A DNA stretch of 64,000 nucleotides from Flavobacteriia bacterium 40-80 (GTDB lineage: Bacteria > Bacteroidota > Bacteroidia > Flavobacteriales_D > Crocinitomicaceae), in the NCBI GenBank assembly GCA_001899145.1, contig MKVF01000004.1, positions 62,001 through 126,000 of the forward strand, given 5' to 3'. The first letter of the stretch is position 1, and every line of letters begins with the position of its first letter. The notes under the pieces were generated by a model. The model was given only the letters and a program-made list of their open reading frames with translations, did not search any database and was not told where the DNA came from. Made by a program: the position numbers and the translations under genes. Shown here piece by piece: positions 24,446-32,795 of the stretch.

Positions 24446-26527
24446 ATGAGGTTTAAAAATTTTATTTCCCGGGATACCAGTTGGCTGAGCTTCAATGCAC
24501 GCGTTTTACAGGAAGCCGGGGATGCAACTGTTCCGCTAATCCAGCGAATCCGTTTTTTAGGAATTTTCTCCAACAATATGGATGAGTTTTTCCGCGTCCG
24601 TGTAGCTACATTGAAAAAAATGGCAGATTACACGGAAAAGACAGAAAAAAAAGGCAAGCATCCATCTGAACAAAATCCACAGGCTATCCTTGATGATATT
24701 CACATGACCGTGCTGCGGCAGCAGAGTGAATTCAACCGGATCTGGGACAATGTCCAGTCTGAAATGAATAAACGCGGAGTTCATATCATCGACGCAGAAC
24801 ATCTAAACGAAGAACAGCAGGTTTTCGTCCGCAATTACTTTGAAAATGACGTAGAATCGAATATCATTCCCTTACTCATCGAAAACATTCAGGAGATGCC
24901 TTATCTCCGGGACAAAAGCTTATATCTGGGCGTAGTGATGAAACGGAAGGATTCTTCTTACAGCCAGAAATATGCGATCATTGAAGTTCCCAGCCGGATC
25001 TTAGGCCGTTTTAAGGAGCTTCCCGCTCCCGAAGGAAAGCATGACATTATTTTACTGGAAGATGTTATCCGTTTTAACCTTCCCCATATTTTTTCCTATT
25101 TTGGATTTGATTCATTCGATGCACATGTCTTCAAAATAACCAAGGATGCGGATTTTGATATTGATGACGACATTTCTACTTCCCTGGTTCAGAAAATTGA
25201 AAAAGGCTTAAAAAGCAGGAGAAAAGGGAAACCTGTCCGCTTTGTGTATGATAAAAATATGGATTCCGGGTTGCTGGAATACCTGATGCGGAAACTGAAC
25301 CTTTCAAGGAAGGACAATGTCATTCCCGGCGGGCATATCCACAATTTTAAACATTTCATGGATTTTCCGGATATTCTTCCAAATCTTATAAACGATGACC
25401 GGAAACCATTCATCCACCCGGACTTTAAAAATAAGCTGCGTGTTACGGATGTTATCCTGAAAAAAGATGTGATGTTGTCTTTCCCTTATCACTCTTATGT
25501 TTCCGTTATTGACTTACTGCGTGAAGCAGCGATGGATCCGGAAGTTACCTCCATTAAATTAACTGCTTACCGCCTGGCTCCCAATTCAAAGATCATTAAT
25601 GCGCTTATCAATGCCATCCGAAACGGGAAAGATGTCACTGTAATGCTGGAATTAAGTGCCCGTTTTGATGAGGAAGCCAACCTGGAATGGAAAGAAGTGC
25701 TGGAGCAGGAAGGAGTAAAGGTATTGCTTGGCGTTCCAAACATGAAAGTTCATGCCAAATTGTGTATCATAAACAAGAAAATTAACGGGAGGACAAAAAG
25801 CTATGGATTTGTCAGCACAGGAAATCTTAACGAAAAAACAGCCCGTTATTATGCCGATCAGCTGCTGCTTACCGCCAACAGGAATATCATGGCAGATATT
25901 CACCGGATTTTTAAATTTCTGGAGTCACCAAAACCGGCGATGAACTTATCAATGCTGGAGAATTGTAAAACACTGCTCGTCAGCCCTGTAAATATGAGGC
26001 AGAAAATAGTCGAGCTGATTGATAAAGAAATCGCTTTTGCAGCAGCTAAAAAAAATGCGGAAATGACTATTAAGCTCAATTCTTTAAGTGATCTGGAAAT
26101 GACAGAAAAAATTAAAGAGGCTGCTATAGCCGGAGTGAAGGTCAATCTTATTGTAAGAGGAATTTTCTCAATGAAATCGCAAAACAATAAATTCAAGTAT
26201 CCCATCAAAGCAATCAGCATTATTGATGAGTATCTGGAGCATGCCCGGATTTTCATCTTCAACAATAGTGGTAAGGAAAAAATCTATATCTCTTCTGCTG
26301 ACTGGATGCCCCGAAATTTAGACCACCGTATCGAAGCAGCCGCACCGATTACCAACAAAAAAATAAAACAAGAATTAAAAGATTTAATTGAAATACAACT
26401 GAAAGGCAATGTTAAAGCCCGTATTCTTGACAATGAATTAAAGAATGAGTATATTTCAACGGACGGGAGCAAGCCTTTTCGTTCCCAGACAGAAACATAC
26501 AAATATCTTTCAGAAAAGAAACATTGA
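24446..26527 (+). CDS. ppk1: Polyphosphate kinase 1
   Basis: 693 residues from ATG at 24446; an upstream TTG (24434) would add KKKM only. All PPK1 domains are present: N-terminal helical domain starting FISRDTSWLSFNARVLQEA and NNMDEFFRVRVA, the head domain, and the catalytic C1/C2 domains with the phosphohistidine site in MKVHAKLCIINKK and the second motif HARIFIFNNSGKEKIYISSADWMPRNLDHRIE. It polymerises the terminal phosphate of ATP into polyphosphate, reversibly. The ppx gene follows at once (8 bp from stop to its ATG), so synthesis and degradation enzymes share a transcript. Confidence 0.96.
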   Translation: MRFKNFISRDTSWLSFNARVLQEAGDATVPLIQRIRFLGIFSNNMDEFFRVRVATLKKMADYTEKTEKKGKHPSEQNPQAILDDIHMTVLRQQSEFNRIWDNVQSEMNKRGVHIIDAEHLNEEQQVFVRNYFENDVESNIIPLLIENIQEMPYLRDKSLYLGVVMKRKDSSYSQKYAIIEVPSRILGRFKELPAPEGKHDIILLEDVIRFNLPHIFSYFGFDSFDAHVFKITKDADFDIDDDISTSLVQKIEKGLKSRRKGKPVRFVYDKNMDSGLLEYLMRKLNLSRKDNVIPGGHIHNFKHFMDFPDILPNLINDDRKPFIHPDFKNKLRVTDVILKKDVMLSFPYHSYVSVIDLLREAAMDPEVTSIKLTAYRLAPNSKIINALINAIRNGKDVTVMLELSARFDEEANLEWKEVLEQEGVKVLLGVPNMKVHAKLCIINKKINGRTKSYGFVSTGNLNEKTARYYADQLLLTANRNIMADIHRIFKFLESPKPAMNLSMLENCKTLLVSPVNMRQKIVELIDKEIAFAAAKKNAEMTIKLNSLSDLEMTEKIKEAAIAGVKVNLIVRGIFSMKSQNNKFKYPIKAISIIDEYLEHARIFIFNNSGKEKIYISSADWMPRNLDHRIEAAAPITNKKIKQELKDLIEIQLKGNVKARILDNELKNEYISTDGSKPFRSQTETYKYLSEKKH

Positions 26528-26535
26528 AGTACAGG

Positions 26536-27423
26536 ATGAGATTAGCAGCCATTGATATCGGGAGTAATGCGGCAAGACTTTTAATTGCTGAAATTATTGA
26601 AAAAGAAGACGGAACAGTTGAAACAAACAAGCTGAACCTGATCCGGGTACCTTTTCGCCTGGGGATGGATGTCTTTAACAAAGGTAAGATCGGAAAGCAA
26701 CGTGAAAAAATGCTGGTAGAAACATTGCAGGCTTTTGGCCATCTCATGAGCGCTTACAGTGTTGACAAGTACCGTGCATGTGCCACAAGCGCCATGCGGG
26801 ATGCTAAAAACAGTAAAGAAATTTTACAGGCTGTAAAAAGAACTTCCAAGCTGGACATTGAGATTATTTCAGGTGATGAGGAAGCTTCTTTGGTTTTTGA
26901 AACGCATATCACAGACAAGCTGGATGCTTCCAAATCCTATTTATACATTGATGTGGGCGGAGGAAGCACGGAATTGAGCCTGTTCAGTGACGGAAGGCAC
27001 ATTTACCGGAAATCGTTTAATATCGGAACAATTCGCTTGCTTAGTGGTCTTGTAAAGGAAAAAGACTGGGACAATATGGAACGTGAAATCAAAGAGCAGG
27101 TAAATGATAAAGAGCATGAGCTGATCGGGATCGGTTCCGGAGGAAATATCAATAAAGTGTTCTCCCTGACAAAAAAGAAAGACGGAAAGATGATTTCGGT
27201 TTCCACGCTGAAATCCTACCTGAAAGACATGGAAAAGATGACTGTCGGAGAGCGTATGAAGGAATATAATTTCAAAGAAGACCGTGCTGACGTTATTGTT
27301 CCTGCACTTGAAATTTATACCAAAGTTGCCAGATGGGCAGGCATTCATGAAATGTATGTCCCGAAAATCGGAGTGGCTGACGGTTTAATTCATCAGCTGT
27401 ATGAAACTGAAAGAAGAAAGTAA
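26536..27423 (+). CDS. ppx: Exopolyphosphatase / Ppx-GppA family phosphatase
   Basis: 295 residues from ATG at 26536, preferred because MRLAAIDIGSNAARLLIAEI is the standard start; a TTG at 26524 overlaps the ppk1 stop. ASKHA-fold phosphate motifs: DIGSNAARL (6-14), CATSAMRDAKNS, ISGDEEASL and IDVGGGSTELSLF. About the length of the short two-domain Ppx/GppA form, without the HD domain. It removes phosphates from polyphosphate ends or hydrolyses pppGpp; coupling to ppk1 favours polyphosphate. Confidence 0.93.
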   Translation: MRLAAIDIGSNAARLLIAEIIEKEDGTVETNKLNLIRVPFRLGMDVFNKGKIGKQREKMLVETLQAFGHLMSAYSVDKYRACATSAMRDAKNSKEILQAVKRTSKLDIEIISGDEEASLVFETHITDKLDASKSYLYIDVGGGSTELSLFSDGRHIYRKSFNIGTIRLLSGLVKEKDWDNMEREIKEQVNDKEHELIGIGSGGNINKVFSLTKKKDGKMISVSTLKSYLKDMEKMTVGERMKEYNFKEDRADVIVPALEIYTKVARWAGIHEMYVPKIGVADGLIHQLYETERRK

Positions 27424-27428
27424 TTTCT

Positions 27429-28088
27429 TCATTCTCTATATCTGAAATACTTACCTGTTTTTGAATCTCTTGTAACATTCATCTGTTCTCCGGAATCAAT
27501 ACTTCTAACAAGCAGGTAATTTCCTTTATCACTTTTCTTAGCTGCATTTGAATCGAACCGAAACTCAGGAAAGCCTTCAACGGTCTGAATATTCAGGCTT
27601 TCCAGGTAAACAAGCCGGAGCGAATCATGGCTGCGTTCCGACAATTCTTTCTCTATGTTTTCAATCATTCGTTTTTTTACAACTTTTTTTCTCCAGTTTT
27701 CTGCTTTATTCTCCCCCAAATCAAACAGACTTGTGGAAGGAGGTTCATTGTATAATTTCTGAAGCGTAACGTAAGTAGCAAAATCTGATTCTTCAGATTT
27801 TAACAATTCGAGAATATCGTCTGATCTGAGAGTTTTCAGATAATTAGTATAAGAGCTGTCCAGAATTATTTCAAAGCCTATTGTATAATACAGCCCATTA
27901 TCGGCTTTTCCGGATGATAAGACAACCTGATAGCTAAAAGAATCATTCAGCAGCATGCGCTCTCTTTTTTCCAAATATATTGTATCATTGCCGTGCTCCT
28001 GTGAAACAGAATAATCCGCTTTTCCTTTACAACCAGGTAAAAGAACAAAAAGTACAACAATGATCAATCCGATATTTTTAATTTCCAT
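27429..28088 (-). CDS. Lipoprotein, tandem family copy C
   Basis: 219 residues from ATG at 28088; a longer frame from 28127 has no signal peptide at its start and lies in the upstream copy. The lipobox LLPGC leads to KGKADYSVSQEH. The middle is helical and charged. The last 55 residues (NIQTVEGFPEFRFDSNAAKK ... SIDSGEQMNVTRDSKTGKY) are almost identical to those of the neighbouring copy and similar to those of the larger protein upstream. Overlaps copy B by 11 bp. No known family is recognised. Confidence 0.72.
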   Translation of the reverse strand: MEIKNIGLIIVVLFVLLPGCKGKADYSVSQEHGNDTIYLEKRERMLLNDSFSYQVVLSSGKADNGLYYTIGFEIILDSSYTNYLKTLRSDDILELLKSEESDFATYVTLQKLYNEPPSTSLFDLGENKAENWRKKVVKKRMIENIEKELSERSHDSLRLVYLESLNIQTVEGFPEFRFDSNAAKKSDKGNYLLVRSIDSGEQMNVTRDSKTGKYFRYRE

Positions 28089-28737
28089 ACTTCGAATATT
28101 TACCTGTTTTTGAATCTCTTGTAACATTCATCTGTTCTCCGGAATCAATACTTCTAACAAGCAGATAATTTCCTTTATCACTTTTCTTAGCTGCATTTGA
28201 ATCGAACCGAAACTCAGGAAAGCCTTCAACGGTCTGGATATTCAGACTTTCCAGGTAAACAAGCCGGAGTGAATCATGGTTACGTTCTGACAATTCCTCT
28301 TTCCAATATTCAATCACTCGTCTTTTTACAACTTGCTTTCTCCAGTTCTCAGCTTTATTTTTATCTAAATCAAACAAACTCGGAGAAGGAAATTCATCAT
28401 ATAATTTTTTGAGTGCAACATAAGTTGCCAAGTCTGATTCTTCTGACTTTAACAACTTAAGAATATATTCTGATTTAAGAGTTTTCAGATAATTGGTATA
28501 AGAACTGTCCAGAATTATTTCAAAGCCTGCGGTATAATACAGACCATTCTCCGACCGGTCATATATCCGTGCAATCTCATAATAAAAAGAATCATTCAAT
28601 AATATATATTCTTTCTTTTCTGCAAATGTGGTATCATTGACATGTTCCTGTGAAATAGAATAATCCGCTTTTCCTTTACAGCTCAGTAAAAAAACAAAAA
28701 ACGAAATAATGATTAACCCATTGTTTTTAGTCTTCAT
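28078..28737 (-). CDS. Lipoprotein, tandem family copy B
   Basis: 219 residues. Signal with lipobox LLSC, then KGKADYSISQEHVND, GLYYTAGFEIILDSSYTNYLKTLKSE, a helical segment, and the shared C-terminal domain ending KTGKYSKYGN. It is the same length as copy C, and DNA identity with it is highest over the last 170 bp at an offset of 649 bp. It overlaps the upstream larger gene by 11 bp, exactly as copy C overlaps it, so each unit was copied with its junction. Function unknown. Confidence 0.75.
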   Translation of the reverse strand: MKTKNNGLIIISFFVFLLSCKGKADYSISQEHVNDTTFAEKKEYILLNDSFYYEIARIYDRSENGLYYTAGFEIILDSSYTNYLKTLKSEYILKLLKSEESDLATYVALKKLYDEFPSPSLFDLDKNKAENWRKQVVKRRVIEYWKEELSERNHDSLRLVYLESLNIQTVEGFPEFRFDSNAAKKSDKGNYLLVRSIDSGEQMNVTRDSKTGKYSKYGN

Positions 28738-29590
28738 ATTTTGAATATTTACCTGTTTTCGGATTTCTTACAACGTTCATTTCTTTTCCGGAATCAATGC
28801 TTTTAACAATCAGGTAATTTCCCTTACTGCTTCTTTTCGCAACATTTGAATCAAATCTGAAATCAGGAAAACCTTCAACCGTTTGAATATTAGCATGATC
28901 CATTAAATAGGCTTTTCTTAGATCAATTCCCAACTGCTCATAACGTGCAAGATGCGTCGTCCCTGCTACTACTCTGGCCCTGATATCAGTGGTCTTATCA
29001 TTATTATATTGCTCCAATAATTTGTCTGTCTTCTCATCACCATACGAATATTCGATCTGCGCAGCTACCTTTAACTGGTTGATCTCGCCTTCCTTTTCAA
29101 GCTCTGCCCATTTTAAAGCAAACTGTTTTGGAGTAATTTCACCTTTTGCTACTAGATTTTTATATTTTCCAAATTTAGCCGTCAACAATCTGTTGGTCAT
29201 CTCATGTGCTAAAACCAAAATAATAGTCTCTAATTCAGATATTTGCTTAATTCTTATTTTTCCCGTGTCAGGATCAGTATCTCCCAATACGCTAATTGTA
29301 GTTGATAACGAAATAACTTCCGAATAGTTTGCTAAAGTGATACCGTTTCGCTGCATTAATACTGCAAAGGTGACACTTCTCTTTTTCGCATAGTCCAGCG
29401 CTTCATATATAACAGACGGTGGCTCGCTTTTTGTCTGCTGGAAGGCAATGCTTATTTCTTCCGGTTTTTCGGATTGTACTTCCTGGAAATTTACTTTTGT
29501 TTCCGGTTTTTTCGGCATTACCTTCCGGCGAAACAAGCTATTATGAGAACTCGTCAGATTCGATTGGGGTTTATGAAGGCGTGTATGCAT
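28727..29590 (-). CDS. Uncharacterised protein sharing its C-terminal domain with two lipoproteins (copy A)
   Basis: 287 residues starting MHTRLHKPQSNLTSS; an internal start at residue 25 (MPKKPETK) is possible. No signal peptide is visible. The central part (about 55-200) contains a hydrophobic helix with HE (TIILVLAHEMTNRLL), a pattern that recalls but does not meet the HExxH zincin motif. Residues about 232-287 (NIQTVEGFPDFRFDSNVAKR ... MNVVRNPKTGKYSKYED) match the C-terminal domain of the two downstream lipoproteins. All three form one overlapping operon. I do not recognise the family. A secreted effector or surface protein with lipoprotein partners is one possibility, unproven. Confidence 0.7.
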   Translation of the reverse strand: MHTRLHKPQSNLTSSHNSLFRRKVMPKKPETKVNFQEVQSEKPEEISIAFQQTKSEPPSVIYEALDYAKKRSVTFAVLMQRNGITLANYSEVISLSTTISVLGDTDPDTGKIRIKQISELETIILVLAHEMTNRLLTAKFGKYKNLVAKGEITPKQFALKWAELEKEGEINQLKVAAQIEYSYGDEKTDKLLEQYNNDKTTDIRARVVAGTTHLARYEQLGIDLRKAYLMDHANIQTVEGFPDFRFDSNVAKRSSKGNYLIVKSIDSGKEMNVVRNPKTGKYSKYED

Positions 29591-29599
29591 ATTCCTTGG

Positions 29600-29831
29600 C
29601 AGCTATATATTGGTAAAGATCGGAAATCAAAAACTTCTGTGGTAGAGTATTTATACCCTATTTTATAGTAACGAACAAAGAATATTTATATTTTTTACCG
29701 GTCAGGAGTGTGAATAAGAATTAACAAAGAAAATTTTACCCTATTTATAGTATCTTCCCAATCTGTACTGACATTAAAAAATTTTCTTCTTTGAAAAAAA
29801 TGAAATTAATACTTCTCCAACATGAACCACG
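29600..29831. other. AT-rich intergenic region with two copies of a CCCTATTT-TATAGTA motif
   Basis: No gene is seen. Two near-identical 18-19 bp elements, TATACCCTATTTTATAGTA near 29652-29670 and TTTACCCTATTTATAGTA near 29735-29752, sit upstream of the tandem lipoprotein operon. A related ACCCTATTTAT occurs at 39241-39251. They could be regulator sites or chance AT-rich similarity. Confidence 0.3.
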
Positions 29832-30944
29832 TTAATTTGTGATATTTGCACTATACACGTTATTGCTCAACTGATTATCATAAATATTATCTGCTGGAGT
29901 TGATCCATTCAAAATAAAATTATTCCCGCTAATAATATCTCCGGTACTATCTTCTAATCTAAGTCCTCCGGTTCCGTTTTGAATGACTTGATTATTAGAA
30001 ATAATAACTCGTTTTGCATTAACAATTCTTATTCCATTACTATGATTACTTATCACCTGATTACCTATAAAAGAATTGTTATATGAACTATTCTCTGTTG
30101 AATCTTCATAATAGAAGATCCCATCACATTTATTATTTTTAACTATGTTATTAGAAATCAAATTCTTTTGAGCCCCATTCCCCAAATAAATTCCCGATTT
30201 TGTTTTTCCTGATTCGCATACACCACCATTGTTATACACCTGATTATTTGACACAATACAATTTTGCGGCCCATCTCCGGAGTAAGAAACAATGCCATCA
30301 AGGCCTATTCCGTGCAGCTCATTTCCATAACTGTAATTCCCAGTGATATTAATGTATTTTGACTTATTTACGGAAATTCCGATTCTGTTATTTGATGTAG
30401 AATTACCAACAATATTGCAAAAATAAACACTTCCGTCATCATCACTAAGGGCAATTCCTACTCCAGATTCGCTAAGTGCCCCGGTTACCGTATTTTCTCT
30501 AACTTCAACATTATAGGTATTAGGACCCCTCAACAAAATTCCTTTATCAGCGAAATCCTTTATAGTCAACCCGCTAATGTAAATATTAGATGAACTTTTT
30601 ATCTGAATACCTTTAGCTGTTGGGTTCAAAGTACTGTCACGATAAATTAACGCCCCTGTACGATCTCCTATTATACTGACATTTTTACACCCTATTATAT
30701 TTATTATATCATAATTCCGGTATAATCTTCCGTAAATTTTTAAAACAATATTGCTTTTCATATTGATTGACGGAACATTATAATAATCTCCCGATTCAAT
30801 TTCAATACATCCTCCTCCATTTGCAGACAATGTATTAATGACAGTATTAATGCTTGCGATATTTGCTTGATTTATTGCTACGCAATTTTGGGCTTTTACC
30901 GTGCTAAAAGCCATAGATAATAAACTTATAATAAATATTCTCAT
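29832..30944 (-). CDS. Secreted right-handed parallel beta-helix protein (NosD/pectate-lyase-like)
   Basis: 370 residues with a signal peptide (about 1-18, ending VKAQ). From about residue 60 onwards it is a string of PbH1-type turns such as NIYISGLTIKDFADKGILLRG, GIGLDGIVSYSGD, LISNNIVKNNKCDGIFYYEDS and VIISNNQVIQNGTGGLRLEDS, the signature of a beta-helix. Such proteins bind or cleave polysaccharides. No T9SS sorting domain is visible at the C-terminus (ends SANITN). More AT-rich than its neighbours, which hints at acquisition. Catalytic residues cannot be identified. Confidence 0.8.
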   Translation of the reverse strand: MRIFIISLLSMAFSTVKAQNCVAINQANIASINTVINTLSANGGGCIEIESGDYYNVPSINMKSNIVLKIYGRLYRNYDIINIIGCKNVSIIGDRTGALIYRDSTLNPTAKGIQIKSSSNIYISGLTIKDFADKGILLRGPNTYNVEVRENTVTGALSESGVGIALSDDDGSVYFCNIVGNSTSNNRIGISVNKSKYINITGNYSYGNELHGIGLDGIVSYSGDGPQNCIVSNNQVYNNGGVCESGKTKSGIYLGNGAQKNLISNNIVKNNKCDGIFYYEDSTENSSYNNSFIGNQVISNHSNGIRIVNAKRVIISNNQVIQNGTGGLRLEDSTGDIISGNNFILNGSTPADNIYDNQLSNNVYSANITN

Positions 30945-31054
30945 GTTGATCTTTTATTGCAATACAAAGCATTCCTTGATAATATTCAAAATTATTTATT
31001 TAAAAATTAACAAATAAATACATTTTAAATAGAAAACAAAACGGATTTATGATT

Positions 31055-32035
31055 TCACCTCACTACCCCAAAAACACTTTCTACCGCAATTTGTTTAATG
31101 TACTCCGTAGAAATCTTTCCTTCTGTTGGCTCTTTACTGTTAGTCAGCACAAAAACACGTTCTCCTATTGGTCTCCATCTTCCCGGGTGAATCGGGCGTG
31201 TTTGTGAATAAATCCCAACAGCCTTTAATCCCAGTACAGCTCCGATGTGCAGTGGTCCTGTACTACAAGCTGCAATCGCATCGCATTTAGAAATGAAACA
31301 TATAAATTCCGGCAGCGAGAATTTACCCGTTACATCCTTAATATTAGGATGTTGCGGAATCTTATCTCTGAACAATTCTCCTTCCTTTTCTGTGCCTGTA
31401 AAATAAACGGTTTGTCCTTCTTCTGCCAGTTTCAGCGCCAGCTCAATATATTTTTCTATCGGCCATTCCAGAGCGCTCCCTTGCGATTTGGGATGTAAAA
31501 TCACTTTTTTTCCTTTGGAAAGCATCACCGGTAAATTCTGTTCTTTTGCCTTAAATACTGATAGTAATTCCCTTATTTCTTCCAATGAAGGCACAGCGGA
31601 TACTCCAAAATATTCGAACAGCTTAAAATTCAGCTGTGATTCATGTAAATCCGATTTTTTTCGGGTAAAGTCCGGGCGAATATTACACGTAAACAAGTGA
31701 AATAAGCGATGTGAAGTCCCGATACGATTCGGAACTTTCGCTTTTTTCATCAGCTTAGCAATTTCTTTCTTCGGGAAAACATGAACACAGGTATCTATTT
31801 TCAGTGACCGGATAAAATTTACCTGCTCTTCCGAAGATTTGCTTTCTAAATTTTTCCATTCTATAATTTCATCAATTACAGGGAAACACTCCAATACAGG
31901 GCGTGTGTAAGTATTCCCCAGAAAAATCAGCTTACAACCCGGGAATTGCTTCTTTAACCATGCACATACCGGCAGTGTTAAGATCACATCACCGATACTG
32001 TCTGTCCTGGAAATTAAAATCGTTTCCGGTTTCAT
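31055..32035 (-). CDS. Glycosyltransferase family 9 (heptosyltransferase-like)
   Basis: 326 residues. Opening ISRTDSIGDVILTLPVCAWLKKQFPG and the C-terminal half (VILHPKSQGSALEWPIEKYIELALKLAEEG, CDAIAACSTGPLHIGAVLGLKAVGIYS) are the two Rossmann lobes of GT9, GT-B fold. These enzymes add heptose or related sugars to lipopolysaccharide core at the inner membrane. Overlaps the upstream GT2 gene by 4 bp (ATGA at 32032-32035), so both are translated together. The sugar donor is not certain. Confidence 0.88.
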   Translation of the reverse strand: MKPETILISRTDSIGDVILTLPVCAWLKKQFPGCKLIFLGNTYTRPVLECFPVIDEIIEWKNLESKSSEEQVNFIRSLKIDTCVHVFPKKEIAKLMKKAKVPNRIGTSHRLFHLFTCNIRPDFTRKKSDLHESQLNFKLFEYFGVSAVPSLEEIRELLSVFKAKEQNLPVMLSKGKKVILHPKSQGSALEWPIEKYIELALKLAEEGQTVYFTGTEKEGELFRDKIPQHPNIKDVTGKFSLPEFICFISKCDAIAACSTGPLHIGAVLGLKAVGIYSQTRPIHPGRWRPIGERVFVLTNSKEPTEGKISTEYIKQIAVESVFGVVR

Positions 32036-32787
32036 GATTTTTGTAATGTTAGCAGTTTTGTATATTTCACATACGTTGCATAAGCACTTCGCTTAGAAAT
32101 AAGCCAGCCTGTACGGCCATCCAGGAAGCCCAGCTTCAAAAAGAAACTTTTAATAAATTGAAAGCCGGTTTTCAGCAAGATCAGCAGCCAATTAGTACGC
32201 TTTCCATTTCTGTAGGCTGCTTTTGAGGCTATTTCTCCAAAATATTCGATCTGCTTATAATGCTGTTCTGCCGAATAATAGGAATAATGCAATAGGTCAC
32301 CTTTCAGATGAACAATATTATTCCCAGTGATAACCTCCAGGCGGTCGTGCGGATTTTCCCCGCGCCACTCCGCATTTGATTTTTTCACTAATCTGATCTT
32401 TGTATCCGGATACCAGCCGCAATATTTTACCCAATGCCCGCAATAATATGTCAGGCGGTTAAACTTATACGCATCTGCAACCGGATTCTCCAATGTATTC
32501 AGGATTGAATTTGCTAATTCCGATGTAAGGGCTTCATCTGCATCTAAGGACAATACCCACTCATTTTTTGCTCCTTGTAGGGCGATATTCTTCTGCTGGA
32601 TGTGTCCTTCAAACGGATTTTCTATAAAATGTACCTTCGGATAAGACAAAGCAATTTCTTTCGTTCTGTCTTTTGAAAAAGAATCGACGATCAGGATCTC
32701 ATCTGCCACAGGCAGTAATGATTCGATACATCTTGCAATGTTCTTCTCTTCGTTGAAAGTAATGATTGCTGCGGTAATGGAAGTCAT
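32032..32787 (-). CDS. Glycosyltransferase family 2 (WaaE-like, LPS core)
   Basis: 251 residues. GT-A fold: TAAIITFNEEKNIARCIESL at 4-23, DEILIVDSFSKDRTKEIA, the DXD-type WVLSLDADEAL near 80, and WRGENPHDRLE with the catalytic segment seen in WaaE/KdtX-like enzymes that glycosylate the inner core. Pairs with the GT9 enzyme by 4-bp overlap and follows metG after 8 bp. Location is the cytoplasmic face of the inner membrane. Confidence 0.88.
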   Translation of the reverse strand: MTSITAAIITFNEEKNIARCIESLLPVADEILIVDSFSKDRTKEIALSYPKVHFIENPFEGHIQQKNIALQGAKNEWVLSLDADEALTSELANSILNTLENPVADAYKFNRLTYYCGHWVKYCGWYPDTKIRLVKKSNAEWRGENPHDRLEVITGNNIVHLKGDLLHYSYYSAEQHYKQIEYFGEIASKAAYRNGKRTNWLLILLKTGFQFIKSFFLKLGFLDGRTGWLISKRSAYATYVKYTKLLTLQKS

Positions 32788-32795
32788 CTTAACAA

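Noticed and set aside
29180-29240. HE-containing helix in the copy A protein as a zinc protease
   Set aside because: The segment reads HEMTN, lacking the second His of HExxH, so a zincin call is not supported.
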